A stretch of DNA of 64,000 bases from Puccinia triticina (taxonomy: Eukaryota > Basidiomycota > Pucciniomycetes > Pucciniales > Pucciniaceae). Location: positions 7,316,001-7,380,000 of the forward strand of contig NC_070561.1 of NCBI RefSeq assembly GCF_026914185.1, in the 5' to 3' direction. This document shows positions 54,800-64,000 of the stretch, in pieces. The notes under the pieces were generated by a model that saw only the letters and a program-made list of their open reading frames with translations, was not told the origin of the DNA and ran no database searches. Both the position numbers and the translations under genes were made by a program. How positions within the stretch are numbered: the first letter of the stretch is position 1; every line of letters starts with the position of its first letter.

Positions 54800-55477
54800 C
54801 AGTTGGGGCTCGAGGGGCTATGGTGACGAACCCATCTTGAAGTATTCTGCGAAGGCAGGGAAACTAAAATAAAATTCATGTTCCATCATGCTGGCTACAT
54901 CTTTGATTCTGAAAAGCATACACAAGTAATTGAAGAAATCAGATGTTCAAGTCCAGAAAACAAGTGGTCAGAAAGGGCAAGACATGTGTGATTGACCACA
55001 AATTGTTTCCTCATCTTTGTAAATATATCTCCTGTTTTAATGTACCCAATCCGCTCAGAGTCTCAGAGTCCATTAAGGTGGGAAATAGTGTTGATGTAAA
55101 TGCTTATCCCTCAGATTGAAACACTGTTAAAAAAATTCCACTGCTTGATAATATTTTCAGATCACCAATAATCAACTTGAAATGAAGAAAGATTGGGGAG
55201 GTCATAAGAAATAACTTTCTTGCAAGAACCAATGTTAAAACTGCTATGTTTCGCTGCAGATAGTGGTGCCGCACTTCCCAGCCATGTCAAAAAGCTGAAG
55301 TGTAATTCTACTCCGGCATGGGTAGCAAAAGATAAGTTCAAATCATGCACTGACACTTCAAAACAAGGGCAGGGCAGCAATCACAACTTCAAGTCAATGG
55401 TCTCTTGTCATCTGTAGACAACTGAGAGAGGAAAAAGAGAGAGAAAAAGAGGAAAGAAATTTTTTGACCATTACAAT
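54800..55477. other. no gene
   Basis: Up to about 54990 it still resembles the second copy (GAAAACTAAAATAAAATTCATG-like words near 61590). After that it is unique AT-rich sequence without codable frames. Confidence 0.3.
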
Positions 55478-56576
55478 CACCAGGGGAGATATGTTCCCAC
55501 TCCCCAGGGAGTGCCTTACCGTAAATTTTTTCCATAACTGTGCTGGAGGCCTTTGGTAAAGCAATATTGAATAGGTATGAACAAGACTGGAAGTCAGCGT
55601 GGAAATCAGTTGGAAATCATCCTGAAATAAACCATAACTTGCCAAAAAAATCATCCAGAACTCATCTATAATTCATCCAGAACTCATCCAGAATATAGTC
55701 CTTTCTTGGCTCCATGACCAGTGTGTCATTTCCATGGAGATGTGAAAGGCCCAGCCTGTGATTTTTTCCCCCTCATGTACTCGCGTACATCAGGGGGACA
55801 ATTGGTGTCTCAAAACAAATTTTTTACTTTTCATGTGGCTGTGAAAGGCCCATCTTGTGATATTTCCACCTCAATGTACGCGCGTACATCAGGGTGACTA
55901 TTAGCAAAGTGCAAAAAGGTTAACTTGCATGTGCACATGTGAATTTTGAAAAGCAAAAAAATACAAAATTCACTAGATCATTTTCGTGAGGAGGACAGGA
56001 TATATGGCCAAAGTGAATTGGCACCGCAATCCAACCTTGACTTAACTCAGACTTTCACCCTATTAAAACAGTTTTTTGTCATTTTTATCAGCCAAATTCA
56101 AATTAATTCGCGCATTTCCAATAAAATGGGTTTCAATTTCAATGACTGCAACATTACCACATTCCAAAAATCTAAACCCAATAATACCAAGTCAACTTTT
56201 AGTTTAATTTTGTACATCAGGGCATATAATGTGAATTACAAGAGACCCATTTTTTTGGAGGAATTACTTTTGAGAATGGGAATTTTGCTTTGCTATCCTT
56301 AAAAAGCAGTAAACAGGAGCAATTGATGAGTTGGACTTTGGTGAAATATCATTTCATCATATTTCTTCCTACAGTTGTACATAGAAAACAAAAGAATTCT
56401 ACACAACATTGTGTTGACTTCCAAATCAATTGTGACTGACTTTTCACTAACTTCTCCATCCAATTTACTATTTTGGGGATGAGTTACTAATCCACATCAG
56501 GCTCACATCCGACCAAAACTCACATAAAATTCAGCTCTGGCACTCCCTGGGGAGTGGGAACATATCTCCCCTGGTG
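55478..56576. mobile_element. 1.1-kb TIR element with 3-bp duplication AAT
   Basis: Perfect inverted repeats of about 38 bp (tip CACCAGGGGAGATATGTTCC) with AAT on both sides (55475-55477 and 56577-56579). The CAC tip and 3-bp duplication fit the CACTA group. It includes a roughly 100-bp tandem duplication around the palindromes GTACTCGCGTAC and GTACGCGCGTAC (about 55745-55910). There is no transposase, and a 118-codon plus frame inside has no support. Confidence 0.7.
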
Positions 56577-56578
56577 AA

Positions 56579-56906
56579 TACATTGAGCGTATTGGGTAAA
56601 TGTTTTTCATTTAAAATGCCTACCTGGATGTCCAATTTACTTGTTTTTAGCCATTATCTATACAATAGGGGGTTTCAAAGTAGACCTGCGCGTGCATGCA
56701 GGTCACTTTGCATGACCCAGTTTTGTGGGAAGACTGCAAGTTGATGTTCAACGTTTGAGTTGAATTCCGGCTTGCCTTGCCTTGCAAGTTGCATGCGCGG
56801 GTCTACTTTGAAACCCCTTAATGAGAGCTAAAAAAAATTGAACAAAAAATTGGACATGTGAGCATGCATCTTCAATAGAAAATGTTTGCCCAATAGGCTC
56901 AATGTA
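56579..56906. mobile_element. 328-bp hairpin MITE
   Basis: The left end TACATTGAGCGTATTGGG is inverted at the right end. Further paired blocks occur inwards (ATGTCCAATTT; GGGGTTTCAAAGTAGACC), so nearly the whole element folds on itself. A TA duplication is possible. It directly abuts the 55478-56576 element, which inserted at its tip. Confidence 0.6.
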
Positions 56907-57059
56907 TTTTAATGTTTATATACACCATTGATAAAAGGAGGAAGGGCTCACCTAGCTCAGCAGTAGAGACAATGATCAGCTGGCAGTCTCTTCCAAGCTT
57001 GGAAAGGAGAGACTACAGGACTGAAAAAAGAGGGATCAGTCAGACTGCTTGAGCTTTGA

Positions 57060-57650
57060 TTAATGGAAAAAATGTTGGACATCAGACAAAACTATCCAGC
57101 AGACACTCAAGAGGCAAGAGTGTCCAATGGACACCAAAAATCTCTGTCCATTTGTCACTCTGGCTGGAGTTTCCAATGGACGTTTGGGCACAACTTTCCA
57201 ATCTGTTAATGCAGGGGGTGTGGCCCCTATTATCTCTGTGATGATGTAGCTGGTAAGCACTGTGTCCCATTAGCCCCCGCATATCCTTGAGGTTGAGTTT
57301 TTGAATCCTGAGCTGCTCAAACACCACCCTCCACCTCCTGCCTCTGCCTGCCCACCCTGTGCATCTCCACCACAACCATTTCCCCTCAGGGGCCCTGCTG
57401 CTGCATCAGCTGGGCCAGCTTGCATGAAATATTTGGAGCTCTGAGGATGGTTGCATTTATCAAATGGACACTTGAAGACCATCCAGCGGACGCTCAGAGA
57501 CCATCCGGCAGATGTATTCTGGAGAAACATTTGGAATCAAGCAGTTAGAATTGTATCCTGCGGACGCTTCCTGCAGCACAAGAGAGGGACATCAGAACAG
57601 ATGTACCAAAGCGTGTCCAATTGATGTCCACCACAACCTGTGGTTTAACC
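57060..57650. mobile_element. palindrome-word element (GTCC-NNN-GGAC type), copy 2
   Basis: It carries the same recurring words as 24056-25018 (GTCCAATGGAC, ATCCAGCGGAC, CCTGCGGACGCTTCCTGCAG), the same C-rich core (about 57325-57400), and a similar end near CCTGTGG at 57640. Boundaries are approximate and no duplication was identified. Confidence 0.5.
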
Positions 57651-57735
57651 ATATAAAATCTGTTACATGTTCCATATTTCAATTTGTAGAAGTTGAATGA
57701 TTCTCTTAGATGTGGTATATTGCAGCATGAAAATT

Positions 57736-59706
57736 TCAGGAATCCTGTGGAATTATTTCAAACAATACCTTCAGATCCGGAATAGCATTTGAACCAAGCT
57801 TACGGTTAAATATAGGCATGTTTCCATCAATTTTATCTTTCCATGGGAAAAATTTGTACTTTGCAAATCTATGAGGTAATTTATTGTTCTGAGGCTTTGA
57901 GCAGTAGTATAGCTGTGAGCTTTTGCTTAGGAGGAATTGGAAAAACCATGTATCTCCCTCAAAGATATGGAGATACTTCTCATGATTCTTGTTCTTGTAG
58001 TAATAACCAAGTAAAGTCCCTACAATCTCACCTAAGATCAAATCATCTTGTTTCAAAATTCCTGATTTGTATGTGCATTTCATTGTGGGTTTAACCTTTA
58101 AAATCTCTTTTTCCTCATCTAACATGAATAAACTGAGTGTTAAATTCACAATTTTCTTCCTCATACTTCCAAAGAATGTTGTTTCTTCCTCACCAGATAC
58201 TACATTATATCCTGATTCTTCTTTCTTTTCAGAAAAACATGATAGAAATAAGATTTGAACCATTTTTTGCTCATTGGTGTAATCTTGCCCATGCAATTCA
58301 CATCCAAAGTACTTGAGGAACTGTTCATTTAATCCCCAAAGAATATCAAACAGTGCATCCAGTTTTTCAAATATTTGCTTCTCAGATTTTGTTTCAAGCA
58401 TCATTTTCTTTTCTGAAAATGAATATTTCCAAGCAAAATTTGTGAGGTGGGATTTGAATTCATTGATTATTATGTTTGATGTTGGTTAGAACAATTTGTT
58501 ATATTTAGATTTTTTATTCAACCTAACCCTTGATATCCATGCCCATTTTAAATCAAATCCATGCCTTGGATTATAATCCTTTCTAATATCTAGTTTCTGC
58601 ATTTCTCCTATACTTCCTCCATTAAATACTGGTTTGACATAATTATCCAATTCAAATACTTTTTGAATTAAATATGATGGGATTGATTTCATCAACTCTG
58701 TTTCAGAAAAAGATTTCCATGGAATCAGAGATTGAATGTTTCTGCTTGAACTTCCATCCATCAGTTCTTGTGTTGATCCATCCAGCACACGTTTTCCAAA
58801 GATAGCCAAAGGAAGTGGAAAGTTTCTATTGAGGCCAAAAATGCCTTCCCATTTTTCTCTTTTCATTGTTTTGTAATAATGATCAAGAAGATGAAAAACA
58901 GTTTCATTCATCAGAATTAAGTATTTTGGAACTAAAAGAGGATCCTCATTCAGGCCTCCTTGGTACACTTGGTAGGCAGTCATTTCTTCCTTGGTGTCTA
59001 TTGCATTGGTAATTTTATCATAGAGATTCCATTCTTCACCTTCAAAATTATTTGAATTGAATACATTCCCTTGAACTTGAAGGAATTTTTTGTATTGCTT
59101 GAACATTGAGATGAAACCTAAAAACCAATTCTGGAGTTCTCTTTGCTCTAAAGCATAGTTACAGTTTGATTTGGCAGAACCCAAACTACTCAGGATTTGG
59201 TGATTCGCAGTCCACAAAATCCGAATCAATTCTTTCAGCTTGATTCTTGAATTCAAACAATTGCAAGCTTCTGTTTCTGATTTCTTCATTCTCCTGGATT
59301 CTTGGGTGTAGTATGCATTCATTACTTTTGTCATTGATACTTTCCCTAATTGAGTTTCAGATTCATTTCCTATTGAGCCTTCCAAATGTTTCAAAATAAT
59401 TGATATCCAAGCCCAATATTTGAAGTCCACCTGCATGTTGAAAGCTCTGTGTGAGAAAGTCTTTCTGCATTCAGTTCTGGGCTTAGTCTCAATGATATCA
59501 TTGTTGAAATCCCTGGATCTATCTTCTGTAATTGCCTTGAATCTCAAAGGACCATTTGGAGAAGAAATATCCTCTGTTCTTGTCTCAACCCTTTTGCCCA
59601 TATTATGAATAGTGTTGCACTCCTTTGTGTTGATTCCCTTTGCTTTGGAGTTTGATTTGGGTGCCATCAATTTTTCCTTTCTGATATAGGATTGCCTGTT
59701 TGCCAA
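57736..59706 (-). pseudogene. large uncharacterised protein, copy 2
   Basis: It is colinear with 51882-53876 over its full length in one frame, interrupted by TAA at 58488-58486. Copy 1 has a glutamine codon there, so CAA to TAA. Upstream, the frame no longer connects cleanly to the exon start seen in copy 1. The rest is open, so decay is recent or the protein was kept for a while after duplication. Confidence 0.75.
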
Positions 59707-59939
59707 TCTACTAGTTCCCCCTAATCAAATTTAAAGGGACGGGGTAAGTTGACTGATTCATTCCTTTATCAAACCGGGAAATTTGATTCAGCTGAACAAA
59801 CCATTCTGATGGACTGTTGAGAAATGCGGACTCGAAGAACCCGGGATTTTCGCTGCATCTTTCCCCAGAGAGAGACGCAATGACAAGTTCATATCCAATT
59901 TGGGTCGCTTTAAAGCAGGCTGATAAGCTTTATCATCTT

Positions 59940-60758
59940 TGATCTCACGAGAAGGTCTCACTTGATCGCTATCATCTCCAAGGCCTCCATCATCTGCAAG
60001 GTATTATCCAAATGTCGATCCATCAGTTGTCGCATTAGTGATGTTGCTGAAGGCGCATCGAGAGAACCACTTTGTAGACCTGTAAGAGCTTGCTTGGAGC
60101 TCTTCACTGGACCGTCGGGCGGAGGCTCAAAAGGGGGCGGAGCTCAAGGCTTGGACAGTTCTAGTTCCAACGGTACTGTATTTCAGGGAGCTAGCACAGT
60201 AGAGAGATGAAAGGGGTCCGGGATCTCTCGAGTAAGTACAACTAGAAGGGAAACATGAAGAGGAAGAGAGATGAGAAGGAGAAGACTTACCTAGCACAGT
60301 AGAGAGATGAAAGGGGTCCGGGATCTCTACTGGCTAGGAAGGGGAAAGGGGGAACTCAGACTAAGTACTGATGGTTGTGACAGGACTTGTGAAAGGCATT
60401 GTAAGACCCCAAAGGAGGGGGCTTACAAGACCGACCAAAGAGCATTAATGTTTTTGGTGGTCTCTCTGAATCTGATCCTATCATCGAGCTCGCAAGCACA
60501 TGGTGCCCTGTATGAACTGGTGATTAGGAAGCTTTGAAGGATGTAGGTTGATGTGGACGGAAAGTACAAAATGATGTTACCTTGTTCACCATCCAGGCTC
60601 AAAGCTGCTTCTGCGAGGTGATCAAGACTTCCTGTCACCACGACTGAGAGGAAATGTAGATTGAGTGAGGCCAGCAGCCTGGATTTCCAAACATTCTGCA
60701 TTGTGAAGGTTCTCGGAGTAAGAGCCAGCAACAGTCTGGTCATCTGATGCCAAAATCC
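59940..60758 (-). pseudogene. signal-peptide exons, copy 2, split by a solo LTR
   Basis: Minus strand: ATG near 60745 begins MTRLLLALTP and continues through SRLLASLNLHFLS to a donor at about 60583, in parallel to copy 1. The second exon is interrupted at 60427/60081 by an LTR, and carries a TAA not present in copy 1. The third-exon-like reading (SDQVRP, LKRPKLDMNLSL) is open. Confidence 0.5.
60081..60427. mobile_element. solo LTR (347 bp) with duplication AGACC
   Basis: TGTAAGAG to GGCTTACA, flanked by AGACC (60076-60080 and 60428-60432). Copy 1 at about 54211-54220 shows the empty site with a single AGACC. It contains a 38-bp direct repeat (words AGCACAGTAGAGAGATGAAA) about 100 bp apart, as in the LTRs at 40072 and 42759, but with a different repeated sequence. 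Confidence 0.9.
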
Positions 60759-60775
60759 TGTCACTGCTGCTGCAC

Positions 60776-61481
60776 CAAGCTTAACACAAGGCCCAATTCA
60801 GCCCGATTCCCTACCGGGGGGCATAGCTCGGGGTGGCTGGAAACTGGCTGGTTTGCTTCCAGGCTGGAGACTGGAGTGGCCTTGCCCCGGTTGCATTGCG
60901 CCAACTGTAGACCTGGAACCAATCACCCCAATTTGTTGTGGATCCTGAGGTGGCGATTCACCATTTTTGGTGGTGCAAATCTTTGCACCCCTGTCATCTC
61001 AGCATTCTTTCACCCAAAAACTCTGCCCTTGCCTTGGTTTATTTAAAAGCCCTCCGTCTGGCCTTTGACAATCCTGCATATTTTTTATTTGCATCACCCA
61101 TCACATCACAAAGGTACAGGGGATCACAAACCCACTGATGGTCAACCTTCACCAGGAAGGGGCTGTGGCAGACCTGTCACCTTCTCAGATACATAGGGCA
61201 CAAATCACTGGCCCTTCCTCAGCTTTGGAAGTGGCCAGTTTTCCAAAATCAGAAAAAATGAATAGGTGGCTAGATGAACAACATGCAAAGCTATGAGGCC
61301 CTCAAGCCTCTAAAGAAATACACTTCAGTAAACCTCTCCAAAGATTGTGTAGTGGAAAGCCCAGTCTTTTTGGGTCAAAATCCCACAGAATCCATGCCCA
61401 AACTTGGACTTTGGGCACAAGCCTCCCTGTGAGACAGAAACCCTGCAGGGCTGCCCTCTGGGCAGTCTTGTGTTAGGCTTG
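60776..61481. mobile_element. 706-bp TIR insertion in the second copy
   Basis: The ends are CAAGCTTAACACAAG and the inverse CTTGTGTTAGGCTTG (one mismatch). Flanks CTGCTGCA and CTTCTGCG resemble an imperfect 8-bp duplication, as hAT elements make. Copy 1 reads CTGCTGCTGCGCGC uninterrupted at about 54551. No coding region. Confidence 0.55.
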
Positions 61482-62570
61482 CTTCTGCGCGCAAACCACA
61501 ACATGTCATACTCCTTGCTGCAGGCAACTCAATTGAAAGTGTTGCGCTTCACATTTGACACCTGCACTGCAAGAGGACTCAGGAATTTTAAATAAAAAAT
61601 TCATGTTCCAACATTATTTGTATTATTACACAATTCCCAACCACCCTGGGAAAAGTAATATTGAATCCTTCTTATTCAGGAATTGGTATCTATACCATCA
61701 TATTTTCTGGAACTTCCTGAGCACCTTGTTTCAAAACTCAAGAAGGAAAATAGCTGCTGATCATCCTACTCTAGCAACATTTTTTATTCTGAAAACAACA
61801 TGCAAGTGAAAGAAACAAATCAAAGTCCCACTATGAAATTGCAAATCAGTTTCTCTGAGCAAGGTTGCATGTATGGTCCAAATGACTTGGAGATGAGTGA
61901 TCAAATCCCTTCCCTTTGAGAATTGTAGGAGAATGAGATTTGAATAATTTTAAAAACTTAAAAACTAGTAGCGGTAAATTGATAAGAAAAAACATAAGAT
62001 GATCAATTGATGAAAAGAAAGGAGAAAAATACAATGAAAAAGGATATACCAGTAATTATTTTAAGGATAATTGATAAGACTTCAACAATACAACACATCT
62101 CAAAAATTAGTCATCACATCAGCATCTCTTTGGTCTGTGGTATTTTGAGTTATCTTACGTAGCTAGAGAAGTTTTATTTCTCTTTTCAACCTAGAGGCCC
62201 AGACAAAGCAGTGGAAATATGCTGTTGGAAATTTCTTTCAAAGCAGATTTGAATATATGTTGAGGGTAGTTAGGGTGACGCAAGAACTAAGAGAGATAAA
62301 GATGTTGAGGAAGTTTTCCAAGTACATTGAGTCAAGGTGTAAATATCATTCAGCACAGAAGGACAACAGAAAATAGAACAACTAGACTGTATAGATACAC
62401 GTCATAGTCTAATTTATGGGTGTATATAAGATTAGAAACATGCTGAATACAAGCATGCTATACACTATCTCAACACAATCAGTGGTTATGCAGCAGTCTA
62501 TTTTGTCTGGCTTGGGATTTCAGGCAGGTTAGCTGACCAAGGCTATTTCCAGTGGGCAGACACATTTGCT
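61482..62570. other. no gene; tail of the duplicated unit then AT-rich sequence
   Basis: Up to about 61830, patches match 54550-54990. After that no frame or repeat of note is seen. Confidence 0.3.
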
Positions 62571-62748
62571 GGGCCAGCTTCTGGCTAAATGAGGTCAGAA
62601 ATGTCCTAGCCTGAGGCTGAACTTCAGGTATAGGCTTGCTCAATTTAGCAAGCCTAGACCTGAAGTGAAGCCTGGGGTTAGCCCAGACCAATGCAATCAC
62701 CAGCCGGGTTAAGTTCCCCAGAACTGTCAACTTAACCCAACAAATGTG
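62571..62748. repeat. 178-bp hairpin element
   Basis: The ends CACATTTGCTGGG and CCCAACAAATGTG are inverted, and the centre TTCAGGTATAGGCTTGCT is inverted around CAATTT. It is probably a small MITE. Confidence 0.45.
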
Positions 62749-63395
62749 ATGTATGTATGTGTCTCATAGAATGTCTGGACATACTGTGCATCCTAGTGAG
62801 AATGAAGATCTGACATGGAAAGTTTGTATGCTATGCACATCCATGTATTACTATAGCACATTGCACACAAAACTGATTCTCTTGATTAGGTCATGTACTG
62901 AGTCCAGAAATGAAACATGGCCTCCAGCCAAAGTTATGTAATGTGGATCAGATGCCATCCAGGGGTTTCAGGGCTGTCTGGAAAAGCTAATTATATAAGA
63001 TGAGTGAATTTAACTCTGGCCTGGGGGGCTGCTTGTCACCCATACTGGCAGCAAATATGGGGATGCAGTTTGTCTGAATATTTACACATGGCAGGTCCTG
63101 ATAGCTGATGAGTGTGTTGGGCTCTTGTGACAAGTGTCTTCAGGGGTGTTGTAGTTTGCGATAGCCAGCCAGTTGAAGCGGCAGAACATAGCTTCTCTTT
63201 GGCAGATGGGCTTTTAAAAACCAATAAGCAACAGTGTGTATCACCACAAGTTGTTCCAATTAGATTTGTTGCCTAGAAGGTCTTTATTTGTGAACTTGGC
63301 TGATGGTGGCCTTCTTGTGGGCCTTTAGAGAGCTCCAGATGGCTCTCTAACTCCTAAAATGAGACCACTACGGTCTGGGTAACCTGTTAATCCTG
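62749..63395. other. no gene seen
   Basis: Mixed-composition sequence upstream of the zinc-transporter exon; it may hold that gene's promoter. No TATA box or repeat was identified with confidence. Confidence 0.3.
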
Positions 63396-63566
63396 TTGAG
63401 TAGCAAGTTAACCCAAATGAGTGCTTTCCATGCAGGCAAGTGCTCGCCTGCTGCCTTCCCAGGGGTCGCGCCAAACCTTAAAGCACAAAAACCTGCGACC
63501 AACCAAACAAAACCAAACAGCACCAGCCACCCACAAAGACCGCAACGACCAGGACGCCGGAAGCCG

Positions 63567-63922
63567 ATGGCCGCGACAGACGCCAGCCGAGCCAGCCCGC
63601 CGCAGGACGAGCTGGGCGAGGAGGCCGGGCCGCGCCGGATCCATGCCCGCAACCTGTCCGTCTTCTTCCCCCATCCCGAGCAGCTCATCCAGCAGCCGGC
63701 GCCGGCGGAGAGCGCCGAGGAGGCCGACGCCCAGGTGCTCGACATCCCGCCCGCCACGCTCGTCGGCTGGGGCCACACCAGCCCCCTCCGCCCCGCCCCG
63801 CCTCCACCGTCCGCCGCCGCCGCCGCCGCCGCCGCCGAGCTTGCCCACTCGCCCTCCTTCGGAAGCGCCGGCTCGCCCAGGACCCGCCGCGGACACCACC
63901 ATCGCCACTCGCTCTCGCACAA
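63567..63922 (+). CDS. first exon of a probable CDF-family zinc transporter
   Basis: The ATG at 63567 opens a GC-rich exon encoding an Ala/Pro-rich, disordered N-terminus of 119 residues with an ARNLSVFFPHPE segment and an eight-alanine run. It ends in GHHHRHSLSHK at a splice donor (AA|GTTAAG, 63923). The His-rich HHRHSLSH motif just before the membrane part is characteristic of fungal Msc2/Zrg17-like cation diffusion facilitators as I recall them. The six-helix transporter domain would follow beyond the window. The frame is open upstream of the ATG but without support. Dense GC and lack of repeats set it apart from the rest of the window. Confidence 0.5.
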
Positions 63923-64000
63923 GTTAAGCACCCCAGACACACACCCCCAAGCGTCGCAGGCCCTGTACGAGTAGGAGCTAACCCCGAAACGCGATACAGC

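Noticed and set aside
63408..63942. Long minus-strand frames of 170-190 codons, Gly/Arg-rich
   Set aside because: They are the complement of a GC-rich coding exon with Ala and Pro runs; the plus strand has the splice donor and the His-rich motif.

Overview
The window looks like nuclear DNA of a basidiomycete rust fungus (Pucciniales, Puccinia-like). The signs are introns of about 40-120 nt, a Harbinger transposase and a SANT/Myb-type gene of kinds that are abundant in rust genomes (recalled family knowledge, not searched), and an almost continuous cover of nested transposable elements. Only one ordinary housekeeping-type gene start is visible, at the far right edge. Everything here was read by eye; no database was searched.

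Layout. 1-8943: a young Ty3/gypsy chromovirus whose left LTR is cut by the window edge. It has a 1.2 kb stretch open in two frames and one in-frame TGA in the integrase. 9355-10730: a decayed PIF/Harbinger transposase. 11.5-15.96 kb: repeats, captured gene fragments (including a histidine-kinase ATPase domain) and a Helitron 3' end. 15992-25249 (minus): one SANT/Myb-type gene broken by a 7.06 kb CACTA-type element (16731-23788, TSD ATT) and by a palindrome-rich element (about 24.07-25.02 kb). A Ty1/copia element lies 55 bp upstream of its start codon and a Helitron end lies about 30 bp beyond its stop. The CACTA element is a giant foldback filled with about 26 copies of a 173-bp satellite in two opposed blocks, and itself carries two MITE-like elements and a solo LTR. 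25305-31226: a copia element with 123-bp LTRs, TSD GTTGG and a full-length ORF. 31758-34.6 kb: a second Helitron end followed by captured host exons.

34669 to about 48.6 kb is an autonomous Helitron read on the minus strand. Its Rep/PIF1-helicase gene (45932-38457, three introns) is open throughout, except that a gag-only LTR retrotransposon (40072-43066, TSD ATAGA) sits inside it. That element's gag gene is in turn cut by a 332-bp TRIM-like element (40677-41008, TSD TCCAG) carrying a tRNA-like sequence. The Helitron also carries three paralogous two-domain proteins (47258-48483, 36836-37718, 35161-35981) with shared motifs and intron positions. I do not recognise this accessory family; a single-stranded-DNA-binding role is a guess from the Helitron context.

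49-63 kb holds dispersed GC-cored repeats, MITEs and two direct copies of a roughly 3-kb unit (51.9-55.0 and 57.7-61.8 kb). The unit encodes a large unknown protein preceded by exons that start with a signal-peptide-like segment. The first copy is open. The second has a C-to-T type stop, a solo LTR and a TIR insertion, each explained by comparison with the first copy. At 63567 the first exon of a probable CDF-type zinc transporter begins and runs to a splice donor at 63923.
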